From positions 1 to 40,732 of the forward strand of contig JAGGVA010000023.1 of NCBI GenBank assembly GCA_021158195.1: a stretch of DNA of 40,732 nucleotides. Reading direction: 5' to 3'. Origin of the DNA: a bacterium (GTDB lineage Bacteria; Patescibacteriota; Minisyncoccia; Minisyncoccales; PEYH01). Position numbers and translations under genes: made by a program. How positions within the stretch are numbered: position 1 is the stretch's first letter; every line of letters starts with the position of its first letter. Positions 22,443-30,981 of this stretch are shown here, one piece after another. Under the pieces are notes generated by a model that made no database searches, had not been told where the DNA came from, and saw only the letters and a list, made by a program, of their open reading frames with translations.

Positions 22443-24875
22443 ATGTCAATTCTTGAAAAAATCTTTGGTGACGCAAACAAAAAATATCTTAAAAAAGTAC
22501 AACCCTTAGTTGACAAGATAAACTCATTAGAGAAGGATTTTGAAAATCTTAAAGACGATCAATTGCCTCAGAAGACATTAGAGTTAAGGGAGAAAATTAA
22601 AAATGGGGCTTCTTTAGACGAACTTCTTCCAGAAGCATTTGCTTTGGTGAGAGAGGCGGCAAAAAGAACCCTAAAGCAAAGACATTTTGATGTTCAGTTA
22701 ATCGGAGGAATAGTGCTTCATCAGGGAAAAATTGCTGAAATGAAGACAGGCGAGGGAAAAACTTTGGCAGCAACTCTTCCTGCGTATTTAAATGCTTTAT
22801 CAGGCGAAGGTGTACATATAGTAACGGTGAATGATTATCTTGCCAAAAGAGACACGGTTTGGATGGGTCAAATTTATTATGCTCTTGGAATGTCGGTTGG
22901 ATGTATTACTCATGAGGCGGCTTTTTTATATGATCCGACCTATCAACCAAACGAAGAGGAAAGAGACAAAGAAAGAGACGAAGTTGGAGGATTTAAAGTG
23001 GTAGAGAGTTTTTTAAGACCTGTTTCTCGAAAGGAAGCATATCTTGCTGACATTACTTATGGAACAAACAATGAATTCGGCTTTGATTATCTCAGAGATA
23101 ATATGGCTTATAGCCCCGACCAACGTGTCCAGAGAGAATTAAATTACGCTATTATTGACGAGGTAGATTCTATTTTAATTGATGAAGCCCGCACCCCTTT
23201 AATAATTTCTGCGCCGGATACAGAAAGTTCTCAGATGTATCAGGAATTTGCCAGGATTGTTCCCCACCTCGACCCGGAGAAAGATTATGAAGTTCATGAG
23301 AAAGAAAAAGCGGTAACTCTTACCGAGGCGGGGATTGAAAAGATAGAAAAAATACTAGGCATCGATAATATTTATGAGGAAAAAGGAACAAGATATCTTC
23401 ATCACTTAGAGCAGGCATTAAGAGCAGAGGTTTTATTTAAAAAAGATAGGGATTATGTGGTTAGAGATGGCGAAGTTATTATCGTTGATGAATTTACGGG
23501 AAGATTAATGCCCGGGAGAAGGTGGTCGGGAGGATTGCATCAAGCAATAGAAGCAAAAGAAGGATTAAGAGTAAAACCCGAATCAATTACTCTTGCTTCA
23601 ATTTCTTTCCAGAATTATTTCCGAATGTATAAAAAACTTGCCGGTATGACAGGAACGGCTGCAACTTCCGCTGAAGAGTTTGATAAAGTTTATGGTTTAG
23701 AAGTAGTGGTTGTTCCCACCAATAAACCAATGATAAGGGTGGATCTACCAGATGTTATTTATAAAACAGAGAAAGAGAAATACAAAGCGGTAGTGGAAAA
23801 GATAAAAGAATGCTATCAAAAAGGCCAGCCCATATTGGTGGGTACAAGATCAATTGAAAAAAACGAATATTTGGGAAAACTTTTAGAAATAGAAGGTATT
23901 CCTCATCAGATTCTAAACGCTAAAAATCATGAAAGAGAAGGAGAAATTATTGCTCAGGCAGGAAGGTTAAAATCAGTAACTATTGCCACTAATATGGCAG
24001 GAAGAGGTGTTGATATTATTTTGGGTGGAAACCCCCCAGATCCAGAAGAAGCCGAGCAAGTGAAAAAATTAGGAGGATTGTTTGTTTTGGGAACAGAAAG
24101 ACATGAAGCAAGAAGGATAGATGATCAGTTAAGAGGTAGGGCAGGCAGGCAGGGAGATCCAGGTGTAAGCCAATTTTTCCTCTCTTTAGAAGATGATCTT
24201 CTACGCATTTTTGGCGGGGAGAAAATTAAATCAATAATGGAAAGGTTAAATATTCCCGAGGGTCAACCCATAGAGTCGCGTCTAGTAACTCAGGCAGTAG
24301 AAACAGCGCAGCGGAGAATTGAAGGTTATAATTTTGATATCAGAAAGCATCTTTTGGAATACGACGATGTGATGAATATCCACAGAGAGACTTTTTACAG
24401 AAAAAGAAGGGAAATTTTAGATGCCTCAAAGGAGCAGTTAAGAGAAAAAATAAGAGAGATTTTTCAACAAGAAAACATTGCTTTAGAAGAGTTAGAAAAA
24501 AAAGAAAAAGAGATAGGTGAGCGTTTTTGGGAGATAGTTAAGTTTGTGGCTTTGAAAATAATGGATAATCTTTGGATTGGTCATTTAGAGGAAATGGAGT
24601 ATTTAAGAGACAAGGTAAGATTAAGGGCTTATGGTCAAATGGATCCTCTGGTTGAATATAAAAATGAGGGTTATAGACTTTTCAAAGAGTTGCTGAGAAT
24701 GATAAATACTTCTATAGCACAGGCAATTTTAAACTTATCTGTGAAAAAAGAGAAAGGAGATTTTGAAGAAAAAAAACCTGTTCGCTATACTGGCAAGAAG
24801 CCGGGCAGAAATGACCCCTGCCCTTGTGGATCAGGCAAAAAATATAAGAAATGCTGCTGGCCCAAATACGGATAA
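22443..24875 (+). CDS. secA: Preprotein translocase ATPase SecA
   Basis: The product has 810 residues. SecA drives secretory proteins through SecYEG by ATP hydrolysis. Walker A MKTGEGKT is at 100-107 and the DEVD box at 239-242 ([20 protein letters not shown]). The preprotein cross-linking domain, helical scaffold and [13 protein letters not shown] region are intact. A C-terminal SEC-C zinc motif is present ([18 protein letters not shown]). Between the usual GCIT segment and [23 protein letters not shown] there is an insertion of roughly 35-40 residues (about 158-196, charged, [18 protein letters not shown]). This insertion is absent from E. coli-type SecA as I know it. The gene stands alone after the hpf terminator. 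Confidence 0.97.
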   Translation: MSILEKIFGDANKKYLKKVQPLVDKINSLEKDFENLKDDQLPQKTLELREKIKNGASLDELLPEAFALVREAAKRTLKQRHFDVQLIGGIVLHQGKIAEMKTGEGKTLAATLPAYLNALSGEGVHIVTVNDYLAKRDTVWMGQIYYALGMSVGCITHEAAFLYDPTYQPNEEERDKERDEVGGFKVVESFLRPVSRKEAYLADITYGTNNEFGFDYLRDNMAYSPDQRVQRELNYAIIDEVDSILIDEARTPLIISAPDTESSQMYQEFARIVPHLDPEKDYEVHEKEKAVTLTEAGIEKIEKILGIDNIYEEKGTRYLHHLEQALRAEVLFKKDRDYVVRDGEVIIVDEFTGRLMPGRRWSGGLHQAIEAKEGLRVKPESITLASISFQNYFRMYKKLAGMTGTAATSAEEFDKVYGLEVVVVPTNKPMIRVDLPDVIYKTEKEKYKAVVEKIKECYQKGQPILVGTRSIEKNEYLGKLLEIEGIPHQILNAKNHEREGEIIAQAGRLKSVTIATNMAGRGVDIILGGNPPDPEEAEQVKKLGGLFVLGTERHEARRIDDQLRGRAGRQGDPGVSQFFLSLEDDLLRIFGGEKIKSIMERLNIPEGQPIESRLVTQAVETAQRRIEGYNFDIRKHLLEYDDVMNIHRETFYRKRREILDASKEQLREKIREIFQQENIALEELEKKEKEIGERFWEIVKFVALKIMDNLWIGHLEEMEYLRDKVRLRAYGQMDPLVEYKNEGYRLFKELLRMINTSIAQAILNLSVKKEKGDFEEKKPVRYTGKKPGRNDPCPCGSGKKYKKCCWPKYG

Positions 24876-24879
24876 TAAA

Positions 24880-24938
24880 TAATTCAAAATTCAAAATTAA
24901 AAATGCAAAATTACAATGCAAAATTCAAAATTTAAAAA
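24880..24938. repeat. AT-rich short tandem/direct repeat (caaaatt units)
   Basis: The intergenic stretch after secA consists of repeated cAAAATt units (attcaaaattcaaaatt, then atgcaaaattacaatgcaaaattc). It is a low-complexity repeat without coding signals and includes the region where a promoter for the DUF1614 gene would be expected. Confidence 0.7.
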
Positions 24939-24950
24939 CAGTTTTTGATT

Positions 24951-25598
24951 ATGTTTTTTCTTCCTGTTAGTTTAACAGTTTTTATATTATTCCTTCTGTT
25001 GTTGCCGACGATTTTTTTTATTTGGTTTTTTCAAATCGTTAATTTTAGTTTTCAAAAACTGGGCTTAACACCGAATCTTACATTTTTGCTTCTGTTTTTG
25101 ACAATAATCGGTTCTCAAATTAATATTCCTCTGGGTAAATATAAGGTGAGAAATGTTAGAAGAACGGATTTCTTTGGGTTTTCCTTTACCCAAAAAGAGA
25201 TTCAAGGCGTTGCCATTAATTTAGGCGGAGGGGTTATTCCTGTGATAATTTCTCTATATCTTTTTAAACAAGTGCAAGATTTTATTCCGGTCTTGATTAC
25301 TCTTTTTCTAATGATTTTAATAACTCATTTTTTCGCTCGGGTTATTCCGGGAGTAGGAGTAGTATTGCCAGCACTCATTCCTCCTGCCTTTGCCGCTCTC
25401 TTTTCTTTAATTTTTTATCCACAAAACCCGGCAATTTGTGCTTATATTTCAGGAACACTTGGCACCCTTATAGGAGCCGACCTTCTGAATTTACATAAAC
25501 TAAAACAATCTCAGGGTTTAATATCTATTGGCGGAGCAGGAGTTTTTGATGGCATATTTTTAACCGGAATAATTGCTGTTTTCTTGACCGCCCTCTAG
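24951..25598 (+). CDS. DUF1614 family membrane protein
   Basis: An in-frame TTG occurs at 24945, but the ATG at 24951 is preferred; it gives 215 residues. About six hydrophobic helices are present. Family-typical segments are GSQINIPL, a short basic loop, NLGGGVIPVIISLYL, ARVIPGVGVVLPALIPPAFAAL, GTLIGADLLNL, and the closing ISIGGAGVFDGIFLTGIIAVF. The family is widespread in bacteria and archaea and its biochemical role is not established; the conserved glycine/aspartate segments look like transporter-type re-entrant parts. There is no Shine-Dalgarno sequence. It is followed by the repeat cluster and the toxin-antitoxin pair. Confidence 0.8.
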   Translation: MFFLPVSLTVFILFLLLLPTIFFIWFFQIVNFSFQKLGLTPNLTFLLLFLTIIGSQINIPLGKYKVRNVRRTDFFGFSFTQKEIQGVAINLGGGVIPVIISLYLFKQVQDFIPVLITLFLMILITHFFARVIPGVGVVLPALIPPAFAALFSLIFYPQNPAICAYISGTLGTLIGADLLNLHKLKQSQGLISIGGAGVFDGIFLTGIIAVFLTAL

Positions 25599-25610
25599 CT
25601 TCCCCGAAAA

Positions 25611-25683
25611 TTGGGACTAGGTAATTGGGGCTAGGTTCAAACTGGGGCTAGGTTCAAACTGGGGCTAGGTTCAACCTGGCCCA
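25611..25683. repeat. 17-nt tandem repeats ending in an inverted repeat
   Basis: Three units of TGGGGCTAGGTTCAAAC (25626-25642, 25643-25659, 25660-25676 with one change) follow a degenerate unit. The last unit folds as GGGcTAGGTT/AACCTgGCCC. The same core, GGGCTAGGTT/AACCTAGCCC, appears beyond the toxin gene at 26256-26280, so the toxin-antitoxin pair is framed by related elements. Confidence 0.85.
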
Positions 25684-25695
25684 AATTAGTTAAAT

Positions 25696-25724
25696 TTGAT
25701 TTTTTGCAAACTCTTTGTTATTAT
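25696..25724 (+). promoter_or_regulatory. Promoter of the toxin-antitoxin pair, near-leaderless
   Basis: TTGATT (25696-25701), 17-nt spacer, TATTAT (25719-25724). The predicted start is near 25731, two bases from the ATG at 25733. Confidence 0.65.
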
Positions 25725-25732
25725 AGAAATAT

Positions 25733-25951
25733 ATGTCAAAAGTAATTTCAATTCCAAAAGAGTTATCCAAAAAAGGAGACCTAGTTATTATTCCTCGAGC
25801 AGAATACGAGGAGCTTTTGGATTTGAAAAAAATCGTTCGCTTAATGAAATTGACTCCTTCCGAAAAAAAAGCGCTTAGACTCGGAAGAAAAGAAATAAAA
25901 GAGGGTAAATATATAACCTTAAAACAACTCAAAAGTGAACTGGGAAGTTAG
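25733..25951 (+). CDS. RelB/Phd-like antitoxin
   Basis: The product has 72 residues. The N-terminus VISIPKELSKKGDLVIIPRAEYEELLDLKKI resembles small antitoxins with a DNA-binding strand followed by a helix (prevent-host-death/AbrB-like style). The C-terminal half, LTPSEKKALRLGRKEIKEGKYITLKQLKSELG, is the usual toxin-wrapping tail with an alternating basic and acidic pattern. The gene overlaps the RelE-like toxin gene by 17 nt, the classic antitoxin-first order. Autoregulation at the promoter just upstream, or at the flanking inverted repeats, would be expected from the family. Confidence 0.82.
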   Translation: MSKVISIPKELSKKGDLVIIPRAEYEELLDLKKIVRLMKLTPSEKKALRLGRKEIKEGKYITLKQLKSELGS

Positions 25952-26204
25952 AATTCCCAAAAGGGTTTTAAAAGATATAAAACGAATTCCTAAAAAAGAC
26001 GCGAAGCGTCTTTTAGCTATTTTGGAAGAGATTTCAAGGAACCCTTATTGGGGAGATATTAAAAAAATAAAAGGCGAAGAGAATGTTTGGCGAAGAAGAG
26101 AGGGCGGTTATAGAATTCTATATGAAATTCACTCCTCGAGAAAGATAATTGATATCTTTAGAATTACTAGAAGATCTACAACCACTTATCGCAAAAGAAA
26201 GTAA
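25935..26204 (+). CDS. RelE/ParE superfamily toxin
   Basis: The product has 89 residues. MNWEVRIPKRVLKDIKRIPKKDAKRLLAILEEI, then GDIKKIKGEENVWRRREGGYRILYEI and IDIFRITRRSTTTYRKR, is the RelE/ParE fold: two helices, then a four-strand sheet with the G-x-x-x-R-x-x-x-G-x-Y-R-[IL] region and terminal basic residues. RelE members cut mRNA on the ribosome; ParE members poison gyrase. The basic, Arg-rich C-terminus fits RelE-type better, but this is not certain. It is translationally coupled to the antitoxin. Confidence 0.88.
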   Translation: MNWEVRIPKRVLKDIKRIPKKDAKRLLAILEEISRNPYWGDIKKIKGEENVWRRREGGYRILYEIHSSRKIIDIFRITRRSTTTYRKRK

Positions 26205-26255
26205 TCTAATTAGAGAAGAGTAGAACTGGATCTAAAAATTCTATGGGCGTGATCG

Positions 26256-26280
26256 TTGGGCTAGGTTGAACCTAGCCCAA
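26256..26280. repeat. 25-nt perfect inverted repeat (possible terminator)
   Basis: TTGGGCTAGGTT and AACCTAGCCCAA around a central G, followed by ATTTATTT. It may terminate the toxin-antitoxin transcript. The core is shared with the tandem repeats at 25611-25683. Confidence 0.85.
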
Positions 26281-26286
26281 ATTTAT

Positions 26287-26314
26287 TTGACAAATGAGAT
26301 AATCTTTATATAAT
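26287..26314 (+). promoter_or_regulatory. Consensus promoter of secDF, leaderless
   Basis: TTGACA (26287-26292), 16-nt spacer, TATAAT (26309-26314). Seven bases on, the predicted transcription start coincides with the A of the secD ATG (26321). Confidence 0.82.
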
Positions 26315-26320
26315 AAAGCA

Positions 26321-27676
26321 ATGTCTCAAAAAGGTTACAAAATACTTGCTGTATTCTTTATTCTACTGGGAATTTTTCTTGGTTTTTTTGTTTATCCTGC
26401 TCCCTATAATAAAGCAGTAGATTGGATTAACAATAAAACAGGGTGGCACCTTCATCATTTTTGGCAGGTGCCTTTTAAATTGGGATTAGATTTACAAGGA
26501 GGGGTTGAGCTTTTATATGAGGCAGATTTTTCTCAAGTTGAAGCCAAAGATCGTCTCTCTATTATGGAAGGATTGCGGGATGTGATTGAGCGAAGGATTA
26601 ATATTTTCGGCGTAAGAGAGCCACAAATTGAGGTTGTTGTTGCGAATAATCATTATAGATTAAGCGTTAAACTGCCCGGCGTAACAGATCCACAAGAGGC
26701 AATTAAGGAAATAGGAAGGACGCCATTTTTGGAGTTTAGAGAACCAAAACCAAACTATTTAGAGATTCAAAAAAGAAACGAGGAAGTTTTTAAAACAGGG
26801 CAAGGTAGTTATGAAGATCCTTTTCAGCCCACACCTTTAACAGGTAAATATTTAGCCGGAGCAGATTTAAGTTTTGACCAAAGAACAATGGAGCCGATAG
26901 TACTTTTGCGATTTAACAATGAGGGAGCAAAACTTTTCGAAGAAATAACTGCAAGGAATGTCGGGAAACCAGTGGCTATATACATAGATAATGTTTTGAT
27001 ATCAGCGCCGGTAGTTCGGGAAAAAATTACCGGAGGAAGAGCACAGATTACAGGTAAATTTACTGTTCAGGAGGCAAAAGAATTGGTACGGAACCTTAAT
27101 GCTGGGGCTTTGCCCGTACCTATTAAATTGATATCTCAAAGAACAGTAGGGCCTACTTTGGGGAGTATTTCTCTGACAAAGAGTTTGAAAGCCGGGCTTT
27201 GGGGCTTTTTGGCAATTGTTGTCTTTTTAATCTTGTACTACAGATTGCCGGGCATATTTGCGGTAATGGCACTTTTTGTTTACACAATGATAAGTTTGAG
27301 TTTATTTAAGTCAATTCCGGTGGTTTTGACTCTTTCAGGTATTGGAGGTTTTATACTTTCGATAGGTATGGCTGTAGATGCAAATATTCTTATCTTCGAG
27401 CGTCTCAAAGAAGAATTAAGAGAGGGCAAAGATTTAAAACAGGCAACAGAAGAGGCATTTTCAAGGGCTTGGCCCTCTATTAGAGACGCTAATTTAACCA
27501 CCCTTCTTGTTGCTCTTATTCTTTTTGGCATTGGCACCAGTTTTGTTAAGGGTTTTGCCACCACACTTATAATTGGTATTTTGGTGAGCATATTTTCAGC
27601 AATGGTAATTACAAGGTCATTTTTTGCTCTCTTTAGTTGCCGTCGTCTTGAAAAAATTAAGAAACTGTGGGGATAA
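26321..27676 (+). CDS. secD: Protein translocase subunit SecD
   Basis: The product has 451 residues. SecD works with SecF as a proton-motive-force-driven aid to SecYEG on the outer face. There is a first membrane helix at about 7-27, then FKLGLDLQGGVELLYEAD, the SecD signature, then the P1 head region (VIERRINIFGVREPQIEV; KLPGVTDPQEAIKEIGRTPFLEFRE) and a five-helix C-terminal part (LFVYTMISLSLFKSIPVVLTLSGIGGFILSIGMAVDANILIFERLKEELREG). The head is shorter than in E. coli, as in many Gram-positive and CPR proteins. The stop overlaps the secF start (TAATG). Confidence 0.96.
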   Translation: MSQKGYKILAVFFILLGIFLGFFVYPAPYNKAVDWINNKTGWHLHHFWQVPFKLGLDLQGGVELLYEADFSQVEAKDRLSIMEGLRDVIERRINIFGVREPQIEVVVANNHYRLSVKLPGVTDPQEAIKEIGRTPFLEFREPKPNYLEIQKRNEEVFKTGQGSYEDPFQPTPLTGKYLAGADLSFDQRTMEPIVLLRFNNEGAKLFEEITARNVGKPVAIYIDNVLISAPVVREKITGGRAQITGKFTVQEAKELVRNLNAGALPVPIKLISQRTVGPTLGSISLTKSLKAGLWGFLAIVVFLILYYRLPGIFAVMALFVYTMISLSLFKSIPVVLTLSGIGGFILSIGMAVDANILIFERLKEELREGKDLKQATEEAFSRAWPSIRDANLTTLLVALILFGIGTSFVKGFATTLIIGILVSIFSAMVITRSFFALFSCRRLEKIKKLWG

Positions 27677-28575
27677 TGTTTCCATTTGTAAAATACAGAA
27701 AAATTTATTTCTTGTTTTCTTTGATTTTGGTAATTGCAAGTATTGTATCTCTAGCGCTCTGGGGACTGAATTTTAGTATAGAATTTACTGGCGGAAGCGA
27801 GTTAAGGTTTGAGTATAAAAATGAGGTGCCGGATATTTCATCAATCAAAGAATATTTCGAGAAATTAAATCTTGAAAACATTTCTATTAGAAGATTTGGA
27901 GAAAAAGGAGTAATTGTTCGCGCAAAAGAAATTGACGCTAAAACCCAAGAGCAACTTTTTTCTGAACTAAAGAAAAACGAAGAAATAAACCCCGAAAGCA
28001 TTACATTTGAAGAGATCGGCTCTATTATTGGAAAAGAAACAACCAAAAAAGCCCTCAAGGCAATTATCCTTTCTATTGTTGCTATTATTCTTTATGTGGC
28101 GTTTGCTTTCAGAAAAATGGGTAGGGGAACAAAGCCATGGGAATATGGTATTGCTACGGTTATTGCTTTGATACACGATGTTCTTCTTCCGGTTGGAATT
28201 TTTGCCTTTCTTGGACACATTAAAGGGGTGGAATTTTCTTTACCTGTCTTAACGGCTCTTCTTACTATCTTTGGATATTCAGTTAACGATACCGTTGTAG
28301 TATTTGACAGGATAAGAGAAAATCAGTTTAGGTTTGGTCGTTTAGATTTTGAAGAGGTTGTAGATAGAAGTTTGAACCAGACACTTCGCAGATCTATAAA
28401 CACTTCTCTTACCACCCTTTTTGTGCTTCTGGCTTTGTTTTTCTTAGGGGGCGAGAGTTTGAAATATTTTTCTCTGGCTTTAATTTTGGGAACAGTGTTT
28501 GGTACTTATTCTTCAATATTTTTAGCCAGCCCCCTCCTTGTAAGTTGGTACAGAATGAAGTTGAGAAGAAAATAG
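27676..28575 (+). CDS. secF: Protein translocase subunit SecF
   Basis: A GTG lies 9 nt upstream, but the ATG at 27676, sharing one base with the secD stop (TAATG), is the natural coupled start; it gives 299 residues. MFPFVKYRKIYFLFSLILVIASIVSLALWGLNFSIEFTGGSELRFEY is the SecF N-terminus with the FxGG signature. The membrane part carries LTALLTIFGYSVNDTVVVFDRIREN and NQTLRRSINTSLTTLFVLLALFF, the family hallmark motifs. It forms the SecDF complex that helps late steps of export. It is followed 26 nt later by the sigma4/HARE gene. Confidence 0.96.
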   Translation: MFPFVKYRKIYFLFSLILVIASIVSLALWGLNFSIEFTGGSELRFEYKNEVPDISSIKEYFEKLNLENISIRRFGEKGVIVRAKEIDAKTQEQLFSELKKNEEINPESITFEEIGSIIGKETTKKALKAIILSIVAIILYVAFAFRKMGRGTKPWEYGIATVIALIHDVLLPVGIFAFLGHIKGVEFSLPVLTALLTIFGYSVNDTVVVFDRIRENQFRFGRLDFEEVVDRSLNQTLRRSINTSLTTLFVLLALFFLGGESLKYFSLALILGTVFGTYSSIFLASPLLVSWYRMKLRRK

Positions 28576-28601
28576 AGGAATGAATAATTAAACCTTAAAG
28601 T

Positions 28602-29615
28602 ATGGAAGTAAAATATCAACAATTTTTAAATCAAGCCCTAGATGTTTTACCTTCCCGAAAAAGAGAGATAGTGGAAAGGCGTTTTGGAATTTCCACAGGA
28701 AAAATGGAAACCCTTCAATCTATTGGGAACGATTTTGGTATAACCAGAGAAAGGGTGCGTCAAATAATTAATGATAGTTTAAATCATATAAGGGAGAGAA
28801 AAATGAATGAATTAGTTGTTCCTTTGCGGTATTTATCTGAATATTTAAAACAGAGAGGTTACTTAAAAAGAGAAGATATTTTATTACAAGAAACTGGCGG
28901 CGATAAATTTCAAAATTATGTATATTTCTTTCTAAACTTGGGAGAAGATTTTCAAAGATATAAAGAAGATGAAGATTTATATACGGTTTGGACAATTAAA
29001 GAAGAGGCCGTTTTTCAGGCAAAGACAATCATTAAGACCATTGTTAGACATTTAGACAAAACAAGGCAGACACTTCCTTTAGAGGAAGTGAAAAAAACTA
29101 TTGATACAAAAATTCGTACCCAAGCCCTATATTCGTACATCGAGGCCTCAAAGCACATAGAACAATCGCCCGAAGGACTTTTTGGCTTGGTTCATTGGCC
29201 AGAGATTAATCCTAGAAGCATAAGGGATAAGGCATATGTTGTTTTAAAGAAAAAGGGAGAGCCAATGCATTTTCGAGAAATAGCACTGGAAATTAATAAA
29301 GTTTTTGATTCTGGAAAATCAGTGGCTCCGGAAAGCGTTCATAATGAACTTATCAGAAGCCCTCATTTTGTTTTAATCGGTAGAGGCATCTATGCTCTTA
29401 CAGAGTGGGGATATCAACCCGGCACAGTTAAAGATATTATTGTGAAAATTTTAGAGCAAGATCAACCTCTTAGCAGGGAAGAAATTGTTCAAAAGGTTCT
29501 TCAACAACGCAAAGTAAAAGAAAATACTATATTGTTGAATCTTCAAGACAAAGATTTGTTTGTCAGAGATGAACTGGGGAGATATCTTCTGAGAGAAAAA
29601 AGTTATTCTCAATGA
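28602..29615 (+). CDS. Sigma-70 region 4 / HARE-HTH DNA-binding protein
   Basis: The product has 337 residues. Residues about 10-67 match sigma-70 region 4: ALDVLPSRKREIVERRFGI and then LQSIGNDFGITRERVRQIINDSLNHIR, the -35-recognising helix-turn-helix. Regions 2 and 3 are missing. Residues about 206-270 (SIRDKAYVVLKKKGEPMHFREIALEINKVF and following VHNELIRSPHFVLIGRGIYAL) match the HARE-HTH domain known from the RNA polymerase delta subunit. A further winged-helix-like unit (VKDIIVKILEQDQPLSREEIVQKVL) closes the protein. It might bind promoters or RNA polymerase as a regulator, but it cannot be a complete sigma factor. The function is inferred from domains only. Confidence 0.82.
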   Translation: MEVKYQQFLNQALDVLPSRKREIVERRFGISTGKMETLQSIGNDFGITRERVRQIINDSLNHIRERKMNELVVPLRYLSEYLKQRGYLKREDILLQETGGDKFQNYVYFFLNLGEDFQRYKEDEDLYTVWTIKEEAVFQAKTIIKTIVRHLDKTRQTLPLEEVKKTIDTKIRTQALYSYIEASKHIEQSPEGLFGLVHWPEINPRSIRDKAYVVLKKKGEPMHFREIALEINKVFDSGKSVAPESVHNELIRSPHFVLIGRGIYALTEWGYQPGTVKDIIVKILEQDQPLSREEIVQKVLQQRKVKENTILLNLQDKDLFVRDELGRYLLREKSYSQ

Positions 29616-29655
29616 AAAAGAATGCTACAATAACAAGAGGGATTAATTTGGAGAA

Positions 29656-30972
29656 ATGATCCCAGAGGAGATTTTAATTTTTGTCTCAAAAATCTTAAAG
29701 GTAGTTTGGGTTTTCATTAAAACCTGGTGGTGGGTTTTGCCGCCTTTTCTTTTATGGCGGCCCTTTTTATTTTTCTATTTGCAATGGAGGCAGAAAATTT
29801 GGACTAAAAAGCAAGAATATCAGATGCTGGAGATTAAAATGCCCCGCGAGGTGACAAGACCTTTCAAGGCAATGGAGCAAGTTTTTGCCAGTTGGTGGAT
29901 GCTTTATGATCCTCCCGATTGGTGGGAAAAATGGATAGAGGGAAAATATCAGTTATCTATGTTTATTGAGATTGTAAGTTTAGGAGGAGAAATTCATTTC
30001 TATCTTTATGCTCCAAAGGCCATGAAAAATCTCTTGGAATCGAGTTTGTATGCTCAATATCCTGATGCCGAGATGATAGAAGCCCAAGATTATACAGAAC
30101 TTGTACCTCCAGACATTCCCAATGAGGAATGGGATCTTTGGGGCTGCGATTACGAAATGACTAAACCCGATGTTTACCCTATAAAAACTTATCCTAAATT
30201 CTTTGAAGAGTCGGCCGGCTTAAAAGAAGAAAAAAGAATAGATCCTTTAGCAAGTTTGCTTGAAGGAATGTCAAAGTTAAAACCAGGAGAAAATGCATGG
30301 GTTCAGATAAAACTTACGCCGGTAACCAACGGAGACAATAATTTTAAAGATAGGGCCCAAAAAATAGTGAATAAACTTCTCAAGAGACCATCGCCTCCTG
30401 TAGTTAAGTTTCCTCCTATTCTCAAAGAGGCCTTCGAACTTTTGGCTTACGGAAAAATGCCTGAAGGTCCAAAAATAGAGAAGGAAGAACATTTGATTCC
30501 TCCAGAGATGCAACTTTCTCCCGGGGAGAGAGAAATTGTCGCTGCAATAGAACACAAAGTTTCAAAGCCGATGTTTCAATGCTGGATAAGATTTGTTATT
30601 ATGGGTAAAAAGGGAATATTTTATAAACCTAATCTTAAAAACATTTTAGGATTTTTTGCCAATTTTAATACAGAAAATCTTAATGGGTTAAAACCTTGGG
30701 GTAAAAGCATCACAAAAGTGAAAAAATATGAGCGTGGATTTTTAAATATATTTTTTTATGACTCTCTTCTTTATCTGAAAAAACGCCGCATTTTTAAAAG
30801 GTATAAACAAAGAATGCCTTTGTTCTACCCCAGACCCAGCAAAGAATTTATTTTTAATACAGAGGAGTTGGCAACAATTTTTCATTGTATTGGAAGGGAG
30901 GCAGTGCCTGCTCCAGAAGTTCAGAGAATTGAAAGTAAAAAATCTGAGCCACCCCCAAATTTACCCACATAA
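29656..30972 (+). CDS. Conserved membrane-anchored partner of the VirD4-like ATPase, unknown function
   Basis: The product has 438 residues. It has one or two N-terminal membrane helices in a Trp-rich segment (about 12-45, VVWVFIKTWWWVLPPFLLW), then a large cytoplasmic region. Notable are KMPREVTRPFKAMEQVFASWW, LSMFIEIVSLGGEIHFYLYAP and YPDAEMIEAQDYT, which recall the beta-strand-rich N-terminal part of VirB4/TraC-like or HerA-associated proteins. No Walker motif is present. It lies 9 nt upstream of the VirD4-like gene, so the two probably work together: this protein as membrane anchor or scaffold, the next as motor. I do not recognise a named family. Confidence 0.6.
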   Translation: MIPEEILIFVSKILKVVWVFIKTWWWVLPPFLLWRPFLFFYLQWRQKIWTKKQEYQMLEIKMPREVTRPFKAMEQVFASWWMLYDPPDWWEKWIEGKYQLSMFIEIVSLGGEIHFYLYAPKAMKNLLESSLYAQYPDAEMIEAQDYTELVPPDIPNEEWDLWGCDYEMTKPDVYPIKTYPKFFEESAGLKEEKRIDPLASLLEGMSKLKPGENAWVQIKLTPVTNGDNNFKDRAQKIVNKLLKRPSPPVVKFPPILKEAFELLAYGKMPEGPKIEKEEHLIPPEMQLSPGEREIVAAIEHKVSKPMFQCWIRFVIMGKKGIFYKPNLKNILGFFANFNTENLNGLKPWGKSITKVKKYERGFLNIFFYDSLLYLKKRRIFKRYKQRMPLFYPRPSKEFIFNTEELATIFHCIGREAVPAPEVQRIESKKSEPPPNLPT

Positions 30973-30981
30973 TTATATTTT

